Of a stretch of 64,000 nucleotides of DNA, positions 45,355-58,473 are shown piece after piece. The first letter of the stretch is position 1. Each line of letters starts with the position of its first letter. Both the position numbers and the translations under genes were made by a program. The stretch is from Ophiosphaerella korrae. Lineage: Eukaryota; Ascomycota; Dothideomycetes; Pleosporales; Phaeosphaeriaceae. The notes beneath the pieces were generated by a model. The model searched no databases. It was not told the origin of the DNA and saw nothing but the letters and a program-made list of their open reading frames with translations. The stretch lies in NCBI GenBank assembly GCA_028456385.1, contig JALNQF010000007.1, positions 310,001-374,000 of the forward strand. Direction: 5' to 3'.

Positions 45355-48300
45355 CGCTTATTTATCCTTTTCTCCGCATTGCATTGTATATAAAGTAGCA
45401 TTAAGAAAGGAGACAGTTGAGTTGCACAGTCTGGAAGGGTTTCGTGGACCCTTTGTGCTGGCGTCTAGTCAATGATTGGCCAAACCATGCCTAAAATACC
45501 CGCTGTGCCTCTTGTGCTGATATTTCAAGAACGCGAAATCAACTTCCAATGAGCTTCGCCACACCAGTAATGTCATACTACGCGCTCAGCTCGCCGACAA
45601 CGGGCAATTGCGTAATTATACTTACTACTATCCTAATACTACCTGTTACGGAGTTTCCTGTAGCACCAACTCCACTGCTTGTGCACCAAAATGGTGACCA
45701 AGTTCATACTTCGCTTTAGCACTGAAGCGTAGAGATGTTTCGTCAGAATATCAATATTAGCATGCCCACATAGCCTTCCAACGCTAGAATGGGTTTCCAG
45801 CCCTGACCTCTGAATTGGGCCATCTACTCGCTGATCGAACAATGCACGGTGTGTAACCCCCGAGCGAGAACCTGAGCATCAAAGAACCTGCCTACATCAA
45901 TGTAATCTAGCCGGAATCGCTGCAAAATTTAATCCACAGGAACTATGATCTTTTCTCTTGGGTTGTGCTAGCTGTACTTGCTATACGTTTAAATGTACTT
46001 TTATACCTATCCAGTAGACTTGAATGCACTATATCGTAAACAACTCCAACTCTGCTCCGGAATCTATCCTACGCCTTCACTATAATATAGTGATAGCTGA
46101 GGATCTCGCAGCAAGGACTGACAGACATGACGTATTGTTGTGTAGTCGATATGTATCGTCAGTTTTCCTGACTCGAAGTCTGGGCTACACCTCTTTCGAT
46201 CAAACGCCGGCTGGAGAAGGACTGGGCATCTTCAATTGATCAAACACCTTCCGATTCTAGATACGCTACTGCCTGAGACCTGCCCAAGCGCCTGTAGCTC
46301 CCTTCTATTCCTACCAATGAGGTGCTCTGATCGACACGCCAAATATTTGAATCTTCAAGAATAGTGCGGTGAGAGAGATAGAGGCACACCAACCTCTATT
46401 CATCCTATGCTGTAGGTTGTATAATTTTGTATCATTAATCGGAGCTAGTTATGGTGACAACCCACATCATTCAAACTCGTAGTTAATTGAAACAGGAACC
46501 TCATGAAACTTTGCTTACATGCACATTTCATTAAGTTCATAGTCCTCTTGGTCGTGCTGGTCACCACAACTCAGTTGAACCAGGAAGAAGGCCCGTTTAC
46601 TTTTGTTGAACAGAGTGACATCTTTCCCCAACCAGGGAGTTACATTGCATTGTCGGCGGACTTTAAACTCTGAATGAAGCTCAGGCTAAACATGACACTT
46701 CTTGTGCGCTTTCATCATCTTACGAGGATTGTTTTGACTCAATCATATAGACATAACTATAAAAATTGAGTAACACCTATGTATGTGCGCAACCAGCTTA
46801 GCATGCGGCCCAGTAGAGTCTTGGGCGGTTTTCTTGGCCAAACACCCTTGACGGAACATAGTTGCTGTGTGGCCTTCAACCATCAGGATGACAATTGACT
46901 GGATTAGCTCCGCACTTTCTGGTGGCTACACATATATACTGTTATATCTTACGGATAAGAATCTACTTACTCGAACATGCGCCTTTACTGACTCCACCGC
47001 TTGTTATAGTCGGAGTCATAGTGATTGCCATGCCCTCAAGGATATTCCGTGTTGGCAACAAGCACAGACTACCTAAGTATCTGAGTGAGAATGCATGACA
47101 TCAACCAGGCCTTTCCCCACGAGCTAAAGTAGCATGCATGATGCGCGCAAGGTCTTGCATGCACCTAAAAGATGTCCCATTACACTCGGCAGGTCGCCTC
47201 CGTCCACAGGGTGTGGCCAAACCTAGATTTCTTGGACTCTGCAAAACAAGGAAATCTCTAAGGCTGAGCACCTGTCTGCTGCATTGGGCATGCGCACGTG
47301 TCCGATCCTCAACGAGTCTTACCAAAAATGTCTGGGTAGGCCTGAATAGTAATACGAAGGCTGAAGAAACCTTTGTGTGCAACACAATATGCGAAACACC
47401 ATATTTATGGTGGTGCAAGTTGGCCGGAGGTGGCGAAGCTTGCCCCCTTTCCTTTGCCCAGCTGAGCACCCACACTCCAAACAAAGTTCCGGCCCGACCG
47501 CCACGACCGACCCACAAAACACTGGCTTTGTCACGACCAAGGTGCCTACCGCTTCCCGATAGGATATCCTTTGCATACGAGTTGCGATGTAACCATGTAC
47601 CAACCAGTTTCCGGGGCGTGGAAGTTGCCCGAGAGCCTACTGTGCCTAGATAGCCGACTCAGGGGCCGCATGATAAAGCAATTATGGGTTTACCGTGCGC
47701 CTGACTGGATATGGGACGACACAGAGTCGAAAAAGTATGGGTTTGACAGGTAGACAGGTGCCTCGTCAGCCACTCATGCGGGCGAACGTTGTTTTGGGTA
47801 GCACGTCCGAACCGAGGTCACGTCTGGCTTGCGATGTCGGTCGGGAGTGTAGCACGTTCTTTTCCCATGATAATGATAAGTGAAGTGAGAAAGGAGTCTT
47901 CGGGCGAGCTCAGAGATATTCGTCACCTAACCAAAGCGCATAACTTTAATCGGGCAAAGACCACCTGCATCAAGTGGTGTACAGGTTGATATGAACCATG
48001 GCGCGAACTGCTGCCATAGCGGGTTGATTGAGCGATTGAGCTATCGAGCGACTACACATCCTGCCAATTTAGGGCGAGTTCTCAGCCCAGTGACGAGTGA
48101 CGCCTCGTGAATCTGTCCTAGGACTCGTCTTCCCATACTCATTTAGATACAAAATAGAGAGAGACCCAACAAAGACGCTTCTGCCCACCAGCTCGTTTTT
48201 GTCGCAGTAGATCAAGTATTACGAAACGCCAATGCACAAGATATACGTTGAAAGCCATTTCGTCAAATGGTCCAATATGGACCGGGATATCCAGCAAAAC

Positions 48301-48500
48301 GCCCAAAATACAATGCCCCGTTTTCCTTCTGCGCCGTACAAGTATGTAGTAATGGAAATCCATCGTGTCGTATTATGATTAATGTAACCGGAAATACAAG
48401 TGCTTCGCGCTTTGAAAACAGTAAATCGATAGCGGAAGGGTTGTGACGCCTAATTCCCTGAGGCGGTCGAGTGAGTCGTAATGATACTAAAGCTCGGTTG
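45355..48500. other. 3.1 kb gene-poor region
   Basis: No supported gene. Overlapping antisense frames at 47101-47653 come from a more GC-rich patch and have no family resemblance. The 45600-46850 part is AT-rich. It includes the 3' flank of the homeobox gene at its right end. Confidence 0.5.
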
Positions 48501-50795
48501 TTATGACTTAAAGTCTCTTGGTCCTTGATTAGCAAAGATGTAGCTCTTAGTTTGGGGTTCCTGCAGTCTTCGATACATGTTGCCATCGTTGCCCTGCGGC
48601 GGTATGAACTCGTGAACTAGGAATTCCGGGGCCTGACTTGGTCGGGGCGCGAAGGGAACATTGTGGGCGATATTAGTCAGTGAGATGTCCTTGTAGTCCT
48701 CGTAGTTGAAATTCCCGTTATGAAAGTAGCTAACGTCGTCTGCTGGAGCTTGCGAATTATCTGGTAGTGATGGTCTCCGGTAATGCGAGGGCTTAGGCTG
48801 CACAATTGTAAGATCGGTTGTCGAGTGGAATCCTGGCCGCATATGTGAATGTTGCATATACGTGGGTCGGGGGAAGGTCTGTTGAGTAGCGGGCGCTGAC
48901 TGTGGTGGTGAGTCGCGGTACATGGCCTCATTGTTGGTTTGCGTTTGGGTCATCTGCTGTAACTCTAGGGAGGTGGTGGGTGGAGAGACACTCTTTCCAA
49001 AGTGACCAGCCGACTGTGGTTCAGCAGACCAATTTGTGTTCAAGCTTTCTGGGCTATTATGCTCCGGCATGACTGAATGGGGCCTGATCACTGTATTATT
49101 CTGCCAGTAAAGACCCATGTCTTGAGGTGTGAGTGGCGTTGGTGGAGCGAGACTACCACCCTGGGCAACTGTCGTTGTACTTGACGAGGAGAATGTGCGT
49201 GCGAACTTTGGTGATGAAGCAGCCTCAGAGAAATTTGCTACCATTGGCGAACGTTGTGCGGAGCTTGGCTGAGATTTCTGAACGCGACCTCCAGCATTTG
49301 GAATTCCAGTTGAGCGAATCCTACGGAGAGTGTGGTCATTGCTGCCACCAGGTGAAGGCATAGGTGCAGAATACGAAGAGCTCCTCATTGCGCCAGGGTT
49401 CAATGTAACCGGTCGACCTTTTCTCCTCTGCGCGATGGACGTGGGTTGTCCAGGCTGTTTGAATTCCTCTGGAGTGCCGGTTCGAATTTGAATTGCTTCA
49501 AAGTTGCCAGCAAGATTGCTCGTAGACGAATTTCGCCGCGCGAATCCATCATCATGGAACATTGGCGGTGGCTCGAAATCGAAAGCCCCAGTACTTGCTT
49601 TGCGTACCATATCTTGGTCAGGGGATGAAAGGACGGCTTGGGATGATATATTCGCTTGTTGGTAGAAGCCATGGCTAAATGTTGTATTGGTGCCAGTTTG
49701 CCCCCAGAGTGGATGGGTTTGCTCTGAGGAAGACGCTCCGTTCAGAGTATATTGCGATGCGAATTGATCCTCGCTCTCTTCGACTTGGTTATTCATTGTC
49801 CCAGAACCGGGCTGATCTGTCCAACCAGAATAAGCGGACACAACTGAAGCCACGGATGGCGGAGTGGGACCACCAGACGACTGGGGAGTTGCACTGGGCC
49901 GGGCTCCAGAAAAGGGTGAAGAGTGGGTTGATAGCGATGCAGTACTTTGATGTGCATCAGCGGGCATTGCATTGTTGGTGTTCAGGTCTGTGAGGTAAGG
50001 CAGCCCACTAAGATTAGAAAATCCGGCGTATGCCGAAGATGTCGATTCGTTCGGCATATCGAGGCAAGCAAGCTCCGCTGCGAATCCACTAGTATCGTAG
50101 GAATAATCCACTTCCTGTGTTATGGGCATACTTGGGTTGTGCATGAATGAGCCATTAGTCGCAGCAATGAATGAACTCAGGACATTCGGGGCGTATGAGG
50201 TAGATCGATTGGCTTCTGGAATGGGCCGCAGGGCTTGCATGTCGTACGGCTGCTGCAGTGAGATCTGAGAAGTTAGGTCTAGAGCTGACATGCCATCAAC
50301 ACCCTGGACGGGGAGACTGGCGGGGCTGATGTCAGCATTCATGGCATGGTACTCCTGGTTCATGGGCAAGTGTAGGTGGAGTTGCTCTGGAGGCGGCGCA
50401 TACTGTCCGGCCATGGCCGGCATGGATGAATGGCCATACATGCCACTATACTGTGTGGTCAGGGCCATGTTCAATTGATTCGTGTGCTTCTTGCGGTCCT
50501 GCTTGACCTTAGCTCTGCGGTTTTGGAACCAGTTCTACCCATGGGTTAGCAAGCCTGTTAAACGTGACTGTTGGAGTCAACTAACGTTGATCTTGTCCAG
50601 AGGCACGTTGAGCTTAGAGGCGAAGTCCTTCTTGACAAGTGTGCTAGGCTTGTGTTGCATCTGAAAATGTTGCTCGAGAACATCATGCTGCTCCTTAGTG
50701 AGGCGAGGCTTGACATCGCATGTCGGCGGCTTCTGGGGCGGCTGATTCCCTTTGGAAGCCCCGCCTGCTTGCTGCGGCGAGTCGGACGGATCCAT
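48501..50795 (-). CDS. Homeobox transcription factor
   Basis: Exons 50795-50586 and 50534-48501 (747 aa). The 51-nt intron lies inside the homeodomain, between LDKIN and NWFQNRR. The joined domain (about residues 25-85) reads KPRLTKEQHDVLEQHF, then STLVKKDFASKLNVPLDKINNWFQNRRAKVKQDRKKH, with the WFQNRR recognition helix intact. The remaining ~660 residues are Ser/Gln/Pro-rich and look like a disordered activation region. An N-terminal homeodomain with a long tail recalls Htf1/Hox2-type regulators that control conidiation in several ascomycetes, but I cannot prove orthology. The start is the first ATG of the frame. Confidence 0.88.
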
Positions 50796-52966
50796 TCTCA
50801 ACACGCCGCGAAGAACAGGCTCGTCTTGCGCGACTTGGGACGGTTGTCGCAACCTCAAAATTCGTTCGGATGGTTGGATTCGTGGCAGCTGGTGGGTAGC
50901 GCTTGATGTGTGCGTCAGGGTTCACGATCAGGCAATGATGTGCCAGGCACGGGGTTGGCGGGCGGCAGCGAGATGAGACGAGACGAGAGAGTAGGTAGCC
51001 CGAGGTATTATACGGAGTAATGCTATGTAGATAGGTACTAGACAAAGCAAACGTGATAGCGAGTGACGGTTGTGAGAAGCACAAGCAATAACGAAGGTAT
51101 ACCGCGCAACGGCAGCGAGAGCGAGTGTCAAGGGCGTGAGCGAAAGTGAGGACGGACGGCATAATGGGAGCCCAGTTGGCGGCACCAGTCTTGGTTGGTT
51201 CCGCCATGCTCAGCCACTCCCCCATCCCATCCCCCCCATCTGCAACCGCACAAAAATAACTTTGGTGCTTTGCCTGCTGTTACACTCGCCGTCTCTAATC
51301 AGCAGCACATCTTGCTCGAGGCGTGATGCCTCTGATTCGCGGCAGTGCGTCTGTGTATCTGCTCGCCTTCTGCAAGCGGATGCAGTCACGCACACGCTTG
51401 GGACACGCTCGCAACTCGACGCCCTCCCAACGTCCTCGGCGCTTTGTGGGTTCAAGCACAGGGGCACTCTGCGCGCAACTGCCCATTGGCCGACTTGTGA
51501 AGCGAACAGCGGCCGGCGGCTGATCCGCTGCGGGAGAGCTTGGCCTCAGTCGGGAACACTCCATTCACACCGGCAATGCCAGTGAACATCTTTCATCTAC
51601 CGCCCGAGATGTTACATAGTACATAGGGTAGACAGTGATGCCATGGCTGGCTCGATTATCCCGCTAGGACAGGATCGCCTTCGTGCCCGCTGTCATCGAG
51701 AGACGTGCATGGTGCCCCAAATCAACCACTGTTTGGACACGTCAAGTTCGGTAGAGCTGTTTGGCGGCTGGCAGCGTGGTTCCAAGGGCTTTCAAACGTG
51801 CGAAACAATGCGCCATGGTTCTGCCGGCTCCGGCTCGACTGCCCCTTTTCTATGCGACTTTGACACGAAGCGCCGCTGCCATGCATGTGTGAACAACGCC
51901 TCCCCACCGTCTCCGAGTAGTGAGCACGCTTTCGATCCAAGTTTTGTTGGCGCGCTCCTGCCCTCTCACAAATCGCCGAGTAGAACATCATCAGTAACCG
52001 CTCCTGATTCCTGACTGAACACCTGTGTGACAGCCCCGTCTCCACAGGCGCTCACCCAACTACATGGTCAAGGGGCATCCGCATCGCTCCTCCAGCTCGC
52101 GGAAAGTGGCGAAGAAGTTTTGACAGCCCTGAAGCGTACCTTGCAGCACTCGGCCCAGCTCGGCCGCCGTACGACTCACACATCCTGACTTGGCCTACAC
52201 CGTTTTACGGACTCGTGCGATGAGACGAATTCGCTCGGTATGCGCCCAGTCGAGATGTGGGGACTCGATGACTGGGGCAGTGTCTCCGGGAGTAAAGAGG
52301 AGGGTCGCTTAAAAGAAACACAGGTGGCCGCAGCAAGGGGGGATTCTTGCGCATTCCCAGTCTCCGAAAAACACCAAACCCTTGATCTTTGCGCATGGTC
52401 ACACATGTTCCCCTGCACGCAGGGCATACTAAACAAACTGGTGTCGCACTACAGCGGCGGTGCTCTCAATCGAGCAAAGTCCCCACACTGCCTCTGTGTA
52501 CCCACGCCTTTGCGTGCACTGATTTGGGTATATACTATGAGGTGACCGCCCGAAAGACAATCCAGTCATGGCTCAGAGGGTCAAATGCGGCCGTTTTCAC
52601 CTACGCGATGCAGCACAGCTCGTGGTCAGCATCTGTCTACCTGGTTCGACCGGCCCACAGTGAAACACTGCCGTAGACCACATGTCCAGCAAGGGTCAGC
52701 ATGGCTAGCTGCGCGTGCGAGGGACCGCATGGTTATCATAGGTCCAGATATCAACGCATCGCCACAACATCGGGCACCGACGTGGTATTGCTGCTAAATG
52801 CATTGCTTATCTTGACATCTAACTGGAGCTGAGTAACTAGCATGGCTATGCAAGAACAACGAAGCCACCTAAATGTCATGGCTACATTGAGCCGTGGTAT
52901 AGGTGAGTATTGTATCTGGATTGTTTGGTGGAGGATGACAGGTCTGACTGTGTGCATCCTTTCCCC
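50796..52966. other. Intergenic, homeobox promoter side
   Basis: 2.2 kb, with the homeobox promoter on its left. A pyrimidine tract near 51224-51239 (cccatccccccc) and GC-rich frames on both strands occur, none like a known protein. No RNA gene was recognised. Confidence 0.5.
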
Positions 52967-53884
52967 TTACACCAAAGCGTTGGTGATTTCAAGTTGTGAC
53001 ACTCCAGTTGCCTTGTCAGATGACTTCAGAGCCACGCTCCGCATATCCCGGACTACATAGTCTGCGCCGGCCTCGACTAGTTGTTCTAGTTTGTGAGTGG
53101 TGAATAACGCTACGACTGTGAAGCCGGCAGCTTTGCCTGATCGAATGCCGGCAGGCGCATCTTCAAAGACAACAATGGAAGGATTTGGTTGCCGGAGAGC
53201 CAGCAGCTTTGCGCCCAGCTGGTAACACGCCGGGTCTGGCTTTCCGTTGATAACATCCTCGGCCGTAACCATCGTCTTCGGATGCGCCAACTTCATAACG
53301 TCAAGCCAGCCTGTGACGAGTGGCCTCGTTCCTGAAGTTACAATACACCAGGGCACGCCCTGCTCTTCTAGTTTGTCTAACATAGCCCGCGATCCAAGAA
53401 TCTCGACGGCATCTTGGCCAAACTCTTTTGGTACTAGGCCTTCAGCATGTTTGATATCTGTGTCGTTTAGCTGATTGACATATCTAAATGCTAAAGATCT
53501 GCACTTACGCTCCCAATTTGCAAGTTTGGGCTCGTATATCTGGAGCACGTCAATTGAACGGCGGCCATGGGATGTAGCAAGGATCTTTTCAGGATCAACG
53601 CCGATCTCTCGTCCTGTTCTACAGCCGTGAGCCGGATAAAGCGTATGTTTTCTCCCTTAACTTACTTTGTCCAGTACTTGATGATTGCGTCTGTTGAATC
53701 AATGATTGTTCCACTATATCGTTTAATAGCTGTAATGAGAATCAAAGTCGAGTGCATACTCCATGTCAAATAGCTATAGATAGTTAGCGATGCCTGTTTT
53801 TACGTAATAGCCGTCTTCGCTCACCAGGCCATGACAATGAATTGTTTGGGTAGGCGCTGAAAATGTGGGTTTGGGGACAGTCAT
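52967..53884 (-). CDS. HAD-family phosphatase, glycerol-3-phosphatase/sugar-phosphatase type
   Basis: Relative of yeast Gpp1/Gpp2 and Dog1, which dephosphorylate glycerol-3-phosphate (osmotic and redox balance) or 2-deoxyglucose-6-phosphate. Five exons: 53884-53825, 53773-53760, 53713-53666, 53618-53509, 53457-52967 (723 nt, 240 aa). Exon 2 is only 14 nt and encodes Leu-Phe-Asp-Met plus two bases of Asp. It therefore carries the catalytic HAD motif I (DMDGT), which is split across the next junction. Later landmarks are TSHGRRSIDVLQIYEP, motif II region IVTSGTRPL, motif III NGKPDPACYQLGA and motif IV VFEDAPAGIRSGKAAG. No signal peptide, so it is cytosolic. The substrate cannot be fixed from sequence; Gpp-like is most likely. 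Confidence 0.85.
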
Positions 53885-54354
53885 TGTGGCTTGGCAGTTG
53901 AGAGTGCTCTCCAGGTATTCTTTTGAACGATGAATTAGAAAGGGTCGAGAAGAGAATATGAGAAAATAAGCTAACCACGTAAAGCATCCCGCCCGGCAAT
54001 TCTGAATCATTCAGCCAATCATAGCAAGCGTTGCATTCCCAAAGAAGAAGCCATGGTCAATGATATGGCTATTGGGTGTACCGAGTTTTCTGTAGGATGT
54101 AAATGATTATTGCCAAGGCCAAAGGCGATTCCGTAGAGATCACATCGTCCAAAAATATATTGCTACAGACAATTATGAACGCATTAGCTCATAGTGAGCA
54201 GCCAAGCCATAAAAAGGCACGTGGTGGTTGCGAAATTCTGCCGCTGACCGCCCTGCCCAATCCTTGTCGCTCGCCAAAAAGTTCGACTTTGAACGAAATT
54301 TCTAGGCGCAATCGACTAGACGACACCACCAATCACCAGCAACCCTAGGCCACA
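53885..54354. promoter_or_regulatory. Divergent intergenic region, phosphatase / NUG1
   Basis: 470 bp between two divergent starts. It is expected to hold both promoters. No strong consensus element was picked out. Confidence 0.4.
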
Positions 54355-56051
54355 ATGAAGGTCGGCAGTGCGTACATATGATATCTCTTTCTTTGCAGTA
54401 TATTCACAAATGATACAGAACCCAAATCAAAGCGTGTACCCGTTCGGTTGCGGAACAAGATCGAGAAGGCATCAGCAGCGAAGCAGCGCAAAGCGAAAAA
54501 ATTAGCTAAGAAGAATCCGGAATGGCGATCGAAAACCAAAAAGGACCCCGGAATTCCAAACCTGTTCCCATATAAAGACAAAATATTGGCAGAGGTGGAG
54601 GAGACGCGGAGGCGCAAAGAGGAGGAGAATGCCCGTCGCCGTGAACTGGTCAAAGAGCAGAGACTCAATGGAGGAGCCACAGCAGATGCTTCAGATGATT
54701 TTGAAGAATTTGATGCTGAGGACAATGAGCAGCTTGATGACAGTGAGGATGAAGACACAATGGAAGTGGTAAGATTACCTGCACATGCTGTCTGCCATGT
54801 GGAGTTCAACGCTGAGTGACCAAACAGGACAGCTCCAATCCCATGGCTGCTCTTCTCGCCTCCGCAAAGGCACGCGCCGCAGCATTCGATAACAAGAATG
54901 GAGAAGACAACGATGCAATGGATGATGGCGAGGACTCGGCCACATCTGAGGACGACGATGGAGTCCACGTTCGTAAAGACTCGTCGAGGAAACAATTCGA
55001 TAAGGTGTACAAGCATGTGGTCGACTCGGCAGATGTCGTGCTATACGTACTAGATGCTCGAGACCCTACGAGTACACGATCGAAAGAAGTGGAACAGATG
55101 GTCATGGCAGCTGATGGAGGAAGAAAGCGCATGATCTTCATCCTAAACAAAATTGATCTGGTCCCACCGCCTGTCTTTCGTGCCTGGCTCGTACATTTGC
55201 GTCGCTCATTTCCCACACTACCTCTTCGCGCATCTAAACCGGCACCTAATGCGAAGGTCTTCGAGCACAAAGAACTCACTATGAAAGGAACATCGGAAGC
55301 CTTATTCAAGGCCCTCAAAACATTTGCCGAGTCACGTCAATTGAAGCGATCTATCAAAGTCGGCATTATCGGATATCCTAACGTTGGTAAATCTTCCGTC
55401 ATCAACGCATTAAGCGCAAGAATGGGCGGAAGAGCTAGCGCAGCTCCAGTAGGTGCAGAGGCTGGCGTCACCACCAGTATCCGTGAAGTCAAATTAGATA
55501 ACAAGCTAAAACTTCTTGATTCACCTGGTATTGTCTTCCCGAACACTCAAGAGGGTTCGAAAGAGAGCAAAGTACAACAACAAGCACGCTTGATTCTCCT
55601 CAATGCCGTGCCCCCCAAGGAAATCGATGACCCCGTACCCGCAGTTACTCTTCTATTAAAGAGGCTATCTTCATCCGAAGAACTTTTCTCGAAGCTGATG
55701 GAGGTCTACGACTTGCCTCCACTTCATACCATTGGTAGCGACAGAACCACCGACTTTTTAGTTCAGGTAGCCAGGAAGCGTGGACGCCTTGGAAAGGGCG
55801 GCATTCCTAATCTACACAGCGCTGCACAAACAGTGATCAATGATTGGAGGGATGGTCGTATCCAAGGGTGGACAAGCCCTCCAAAGTATGCACCGGCCGA
55901 AATTTCGACGACAAAGACTGCCCCGGCCTCCAAGGGTCTTGTGGGTGACCAGAAGGAGATCGTCAAAGAATGGGCAGCGGAGTTCAAGCTCGAGGGCCTC
56001 TGGGGCGACGATTCCAATGCTGATGATGCGACCGAGGCAATGGAGTTGTAG
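54355..56051 (+). CDS. NUG1: Nucleolar GTPase Nug1
   Basis: GTPase needed for maturation and export of pre-60S ribosomal subunits. Exons 54355-54367, 54419-54768, 54828-56051 (1587 nt, 528 aa). The 13-nt first exon joins to give MKVGKPKSKRVPVRLR, the conserved N-terminus of the Grn1/GNL3L region; a basic coiled coil and an acidic stretch follow. The GTPase is circularly permuted: G4 NKID (near residue 235) precedes G1 GYPNVGKSS (near 305), then G2-region VTTSIREV and G3 DSPG. The order and the DARDPTSTR string are diagnostic. The C-terminal domain (GRLGKGGIPNLHSAAQTVINDWRDGRI) also matches the family. Confidence 0.95.
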
Positions 56052-56554
56052 TTTCTTTATGGCATCGCGAATTGGCGATTGGGCGTCCAGGTAATTGGGT
56101 CACATAGTGTTCATTAATTGATGAATTCTTGCATGAAAGATATGTCTGAATATACCAATCCAAAAGGAGTTTCTTATTAGTGCAATGTTATCACTTTGCG
56201 ACATTGCAGTGTTGAGGCTAATTCTGCCAATATCTCCGATTCTGCTCTGCTATGCAGGATGATCCTGAGGCGCCAAGGGGGAAAGTTTGCTTAAGGCACT
56301 CATCCGTCTCTGGCCATGTAGTATTACAGCGATATCGGACAGTATGCTTTTAGATTTCAGGGTAGTAGCGCGATGCCGAGGAAAAGATTCCATAGTAGTG
56401 GTTTGACTTTGGGATTACGTTCTGCTGCCCCACACTGAGTGCGGCTTCCATCGGCCCAACCCAAGGTCTTCGTTATTCCAAAGCATCACAGCTACACATA
56501 CAAAGCCTTGAACCACCTGTCTTTATTCACCCTACCACTCTATTCTCAGCGCAA
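56052..56554. promoter_or_regulatory. Intergenic, NUG1 3' end and P5CDH promoter
   Basis: 503 bp between two plus-strand genes. Nothing coding is supported. No clear TATA box was seen. Confidence 0.4.
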
Positions 56555-58473
56555 ATGAAAATGGGTTCATCGAAAAGTCTTCAGCCGTTACGCTCAGTGT
56601 CCAGATCTATTGGTTCACTACCTGCGGCGTGTTCCAGTGCGCAAGTAGCTTCGAGAAGATATGCGGGGACGTTGGCCAGCTTCAAGATCCCCTCAATAAA
56701 CAATGAGCCTAATGTGAGAATATCTTATTGATATCTACCCTTTTGGAATTAGCGGCTAACAGTGGAATTCAGCAACATTACGCCAAAGGTTCCGTAGACC
56801 GACAGAAGCTCCAAGATGCCGTATCATCGTTGAAAAAGAGCGGACCAGTTCAAGTACCTCTGGCAATTGGAGGCGAATATGCAAGTTGTACTAGTAAACT
56901 TCAAGTGGCGTCCATTAATTGCCTTCAGATCAACAATTCCTCTGTGCTCACTCAACACAACCCTTCCTCGCATGCCGACGTGGTCGCGGAGTACTCCAAT
57001 GCCAGCCCAGCAGACGTGAAGAAGGCAATTGACGCTGCTCTTGCAGCAAAACCTGCGTGGGAGTCGTTGCCTTTTGCTGAGCGTGCTTCGGTATTCCTAA
57101 AGGCAGCAGATCTAATTTCTACGAAGTATCGATATGATATCATGGCAGCAACAATGGTGGGGCAAGGCAAAAACGCATGGCAGGCTGAAATCGACGCAGC
57201 TGCGGAGCTGGTTGACTTCCTGAGGTTTAACGTGAAGTACGCTGAGGAGACATATGGGCACCAACCAGTTCACAACTCGCCCGGAGTATGGAAGTATGTA
57301 TCACTTTCCCTAAACACAATATGCAGTAAGCTGACATGAAAAAGTCGCGTTGAGTACCGCCCCCTGGAAGGCTTTGTTTACGCCGTCTCTCCTTTTAACT
57401 TTACAGCTATTGGTGGCAATCTCCCCGCCTCCCCAGCTTTGATGGGTAACGTTGTACTTTGGAAACCTTCCCCAGCAGCCATCGGATCTAATTGGCTTCT
57501 TTACCGAATCTTGATCGAAGCTGGGTTACCGCCAAATGTCATCCAGTGGGTCCCTGGTGACGCAGAAGAGGTAACTAAAGCAGTTTTGTCTCACCGTCAA
57601 TTCGCAGCTCTACATTACACTGGTAGTACTGCGGTGTTCCGGTCCTTATATGGCAAGATCGCAGGTGGAGTTGCAGATGGCAAATTTCAAAGTTACCCAA
57701 GAATCGTGGGCGAAACCGGAGGCAAGAACTTCCACTTGATTCACAAAGATGCGGACATTGCGAATGCAGCCATCCAAACCGTGCGCGGCGCATTCGAATA
57801 TCAGGGCCAAAAATGCAGTGCTTGTTCTCGCCTCTACGTACCAAAGTCTATCTGGCCAGAGTTCAAGGAGAAGTTGGTTGCAGAAACCAAAGCCCTCAAA
57901 ATTGGCGAACCGTCTGACTTCTCGAATTTCATCGGCCCTGTCATTCACGAGGCCAGTTTCAAAAAGCTGTCTGGCGTCATCGATGAAGCGAAGAACGACA
58001 GTGAACTCGAGCTGCTTGTTGGCGGCAAGCACGACAGCAGCAAGGGATACTACATTCACCCCACTATTTACCAGACCACAAACCCGAATCACCCTCTTCT
58101 ATCTCGCGAACTCTTTGGCCCTGTCTTAGTCGCTCATGTATATGACGATGCGGCACCCGACGCATTTGCCAATATCATCAAACAAATCGATGAGACGTCT
58201 GAGTACGCCTTGACCGGAGCAGTGTTTGCGAAAGATAGGGAGGTCATCAAGTTTGCTGAAGAGAAACTGAGGAATGCAGCTGGTAATTTTTACATCAACT
58301 GCAAGTGCACCGGCGCCGTTGTTGGCCAACAGCCATTTGGAGGCTCGAGGGCTAGCGGAACCAATGATAAGGCTGGTAGCGCAAATCTTTTGGCTAGATT
58401 TGTGAACATGAGAGCGATCAAGGAGGAGTTCTTGCCCACGGAGAAGGTCCAGTACCCTAGCAATGAAGTCTAG
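56555..58473 (+). CDS. Delta-1-pyrroline-5-carboxylate dehydrogenase, mitochondrial
   Basis: Second step of proline catabolism: oxidises glutamate semialdehyde (from P5C) to glutamate with NAD+ in the mitochondrion (yeast Put2, Aspergillus PrnC). Exons 56555-56713, 56773-56880, 56929-57293, 57345-58473 (1761 nt, 586 aa). The first exon is Ser/Arg-rich with few acids, as a transit peptide should be. ALDH landmarks follow: SPFNFTAIGGNL, the ETGGKNFHLI motif and the catalytic cysteine in QGQKCSACSRLYV, then a late QQPFGGSRASGTNDKAG. The intron 56881-56928 has a GC-AG boundary (gcaagt ... cttcag); it is 48 nt and stop-free, so without splicing the protein would gain 16 residues. No proline transporter or oxidase gene lies next to it. 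Confidence 0.94.

Noticed and set aside
45263..45475. Open frame over the tRNA-like sequence
   Set aside because: It is antisense to a recognisable tRNA-Leu body and has no family resemblance.
47101..47653. Antisense pair of frames of 138 and 171 codons
   Set aside because: They overlap on opposite strands, lack any recognisable domain and lie in otherwise decayed DNA.
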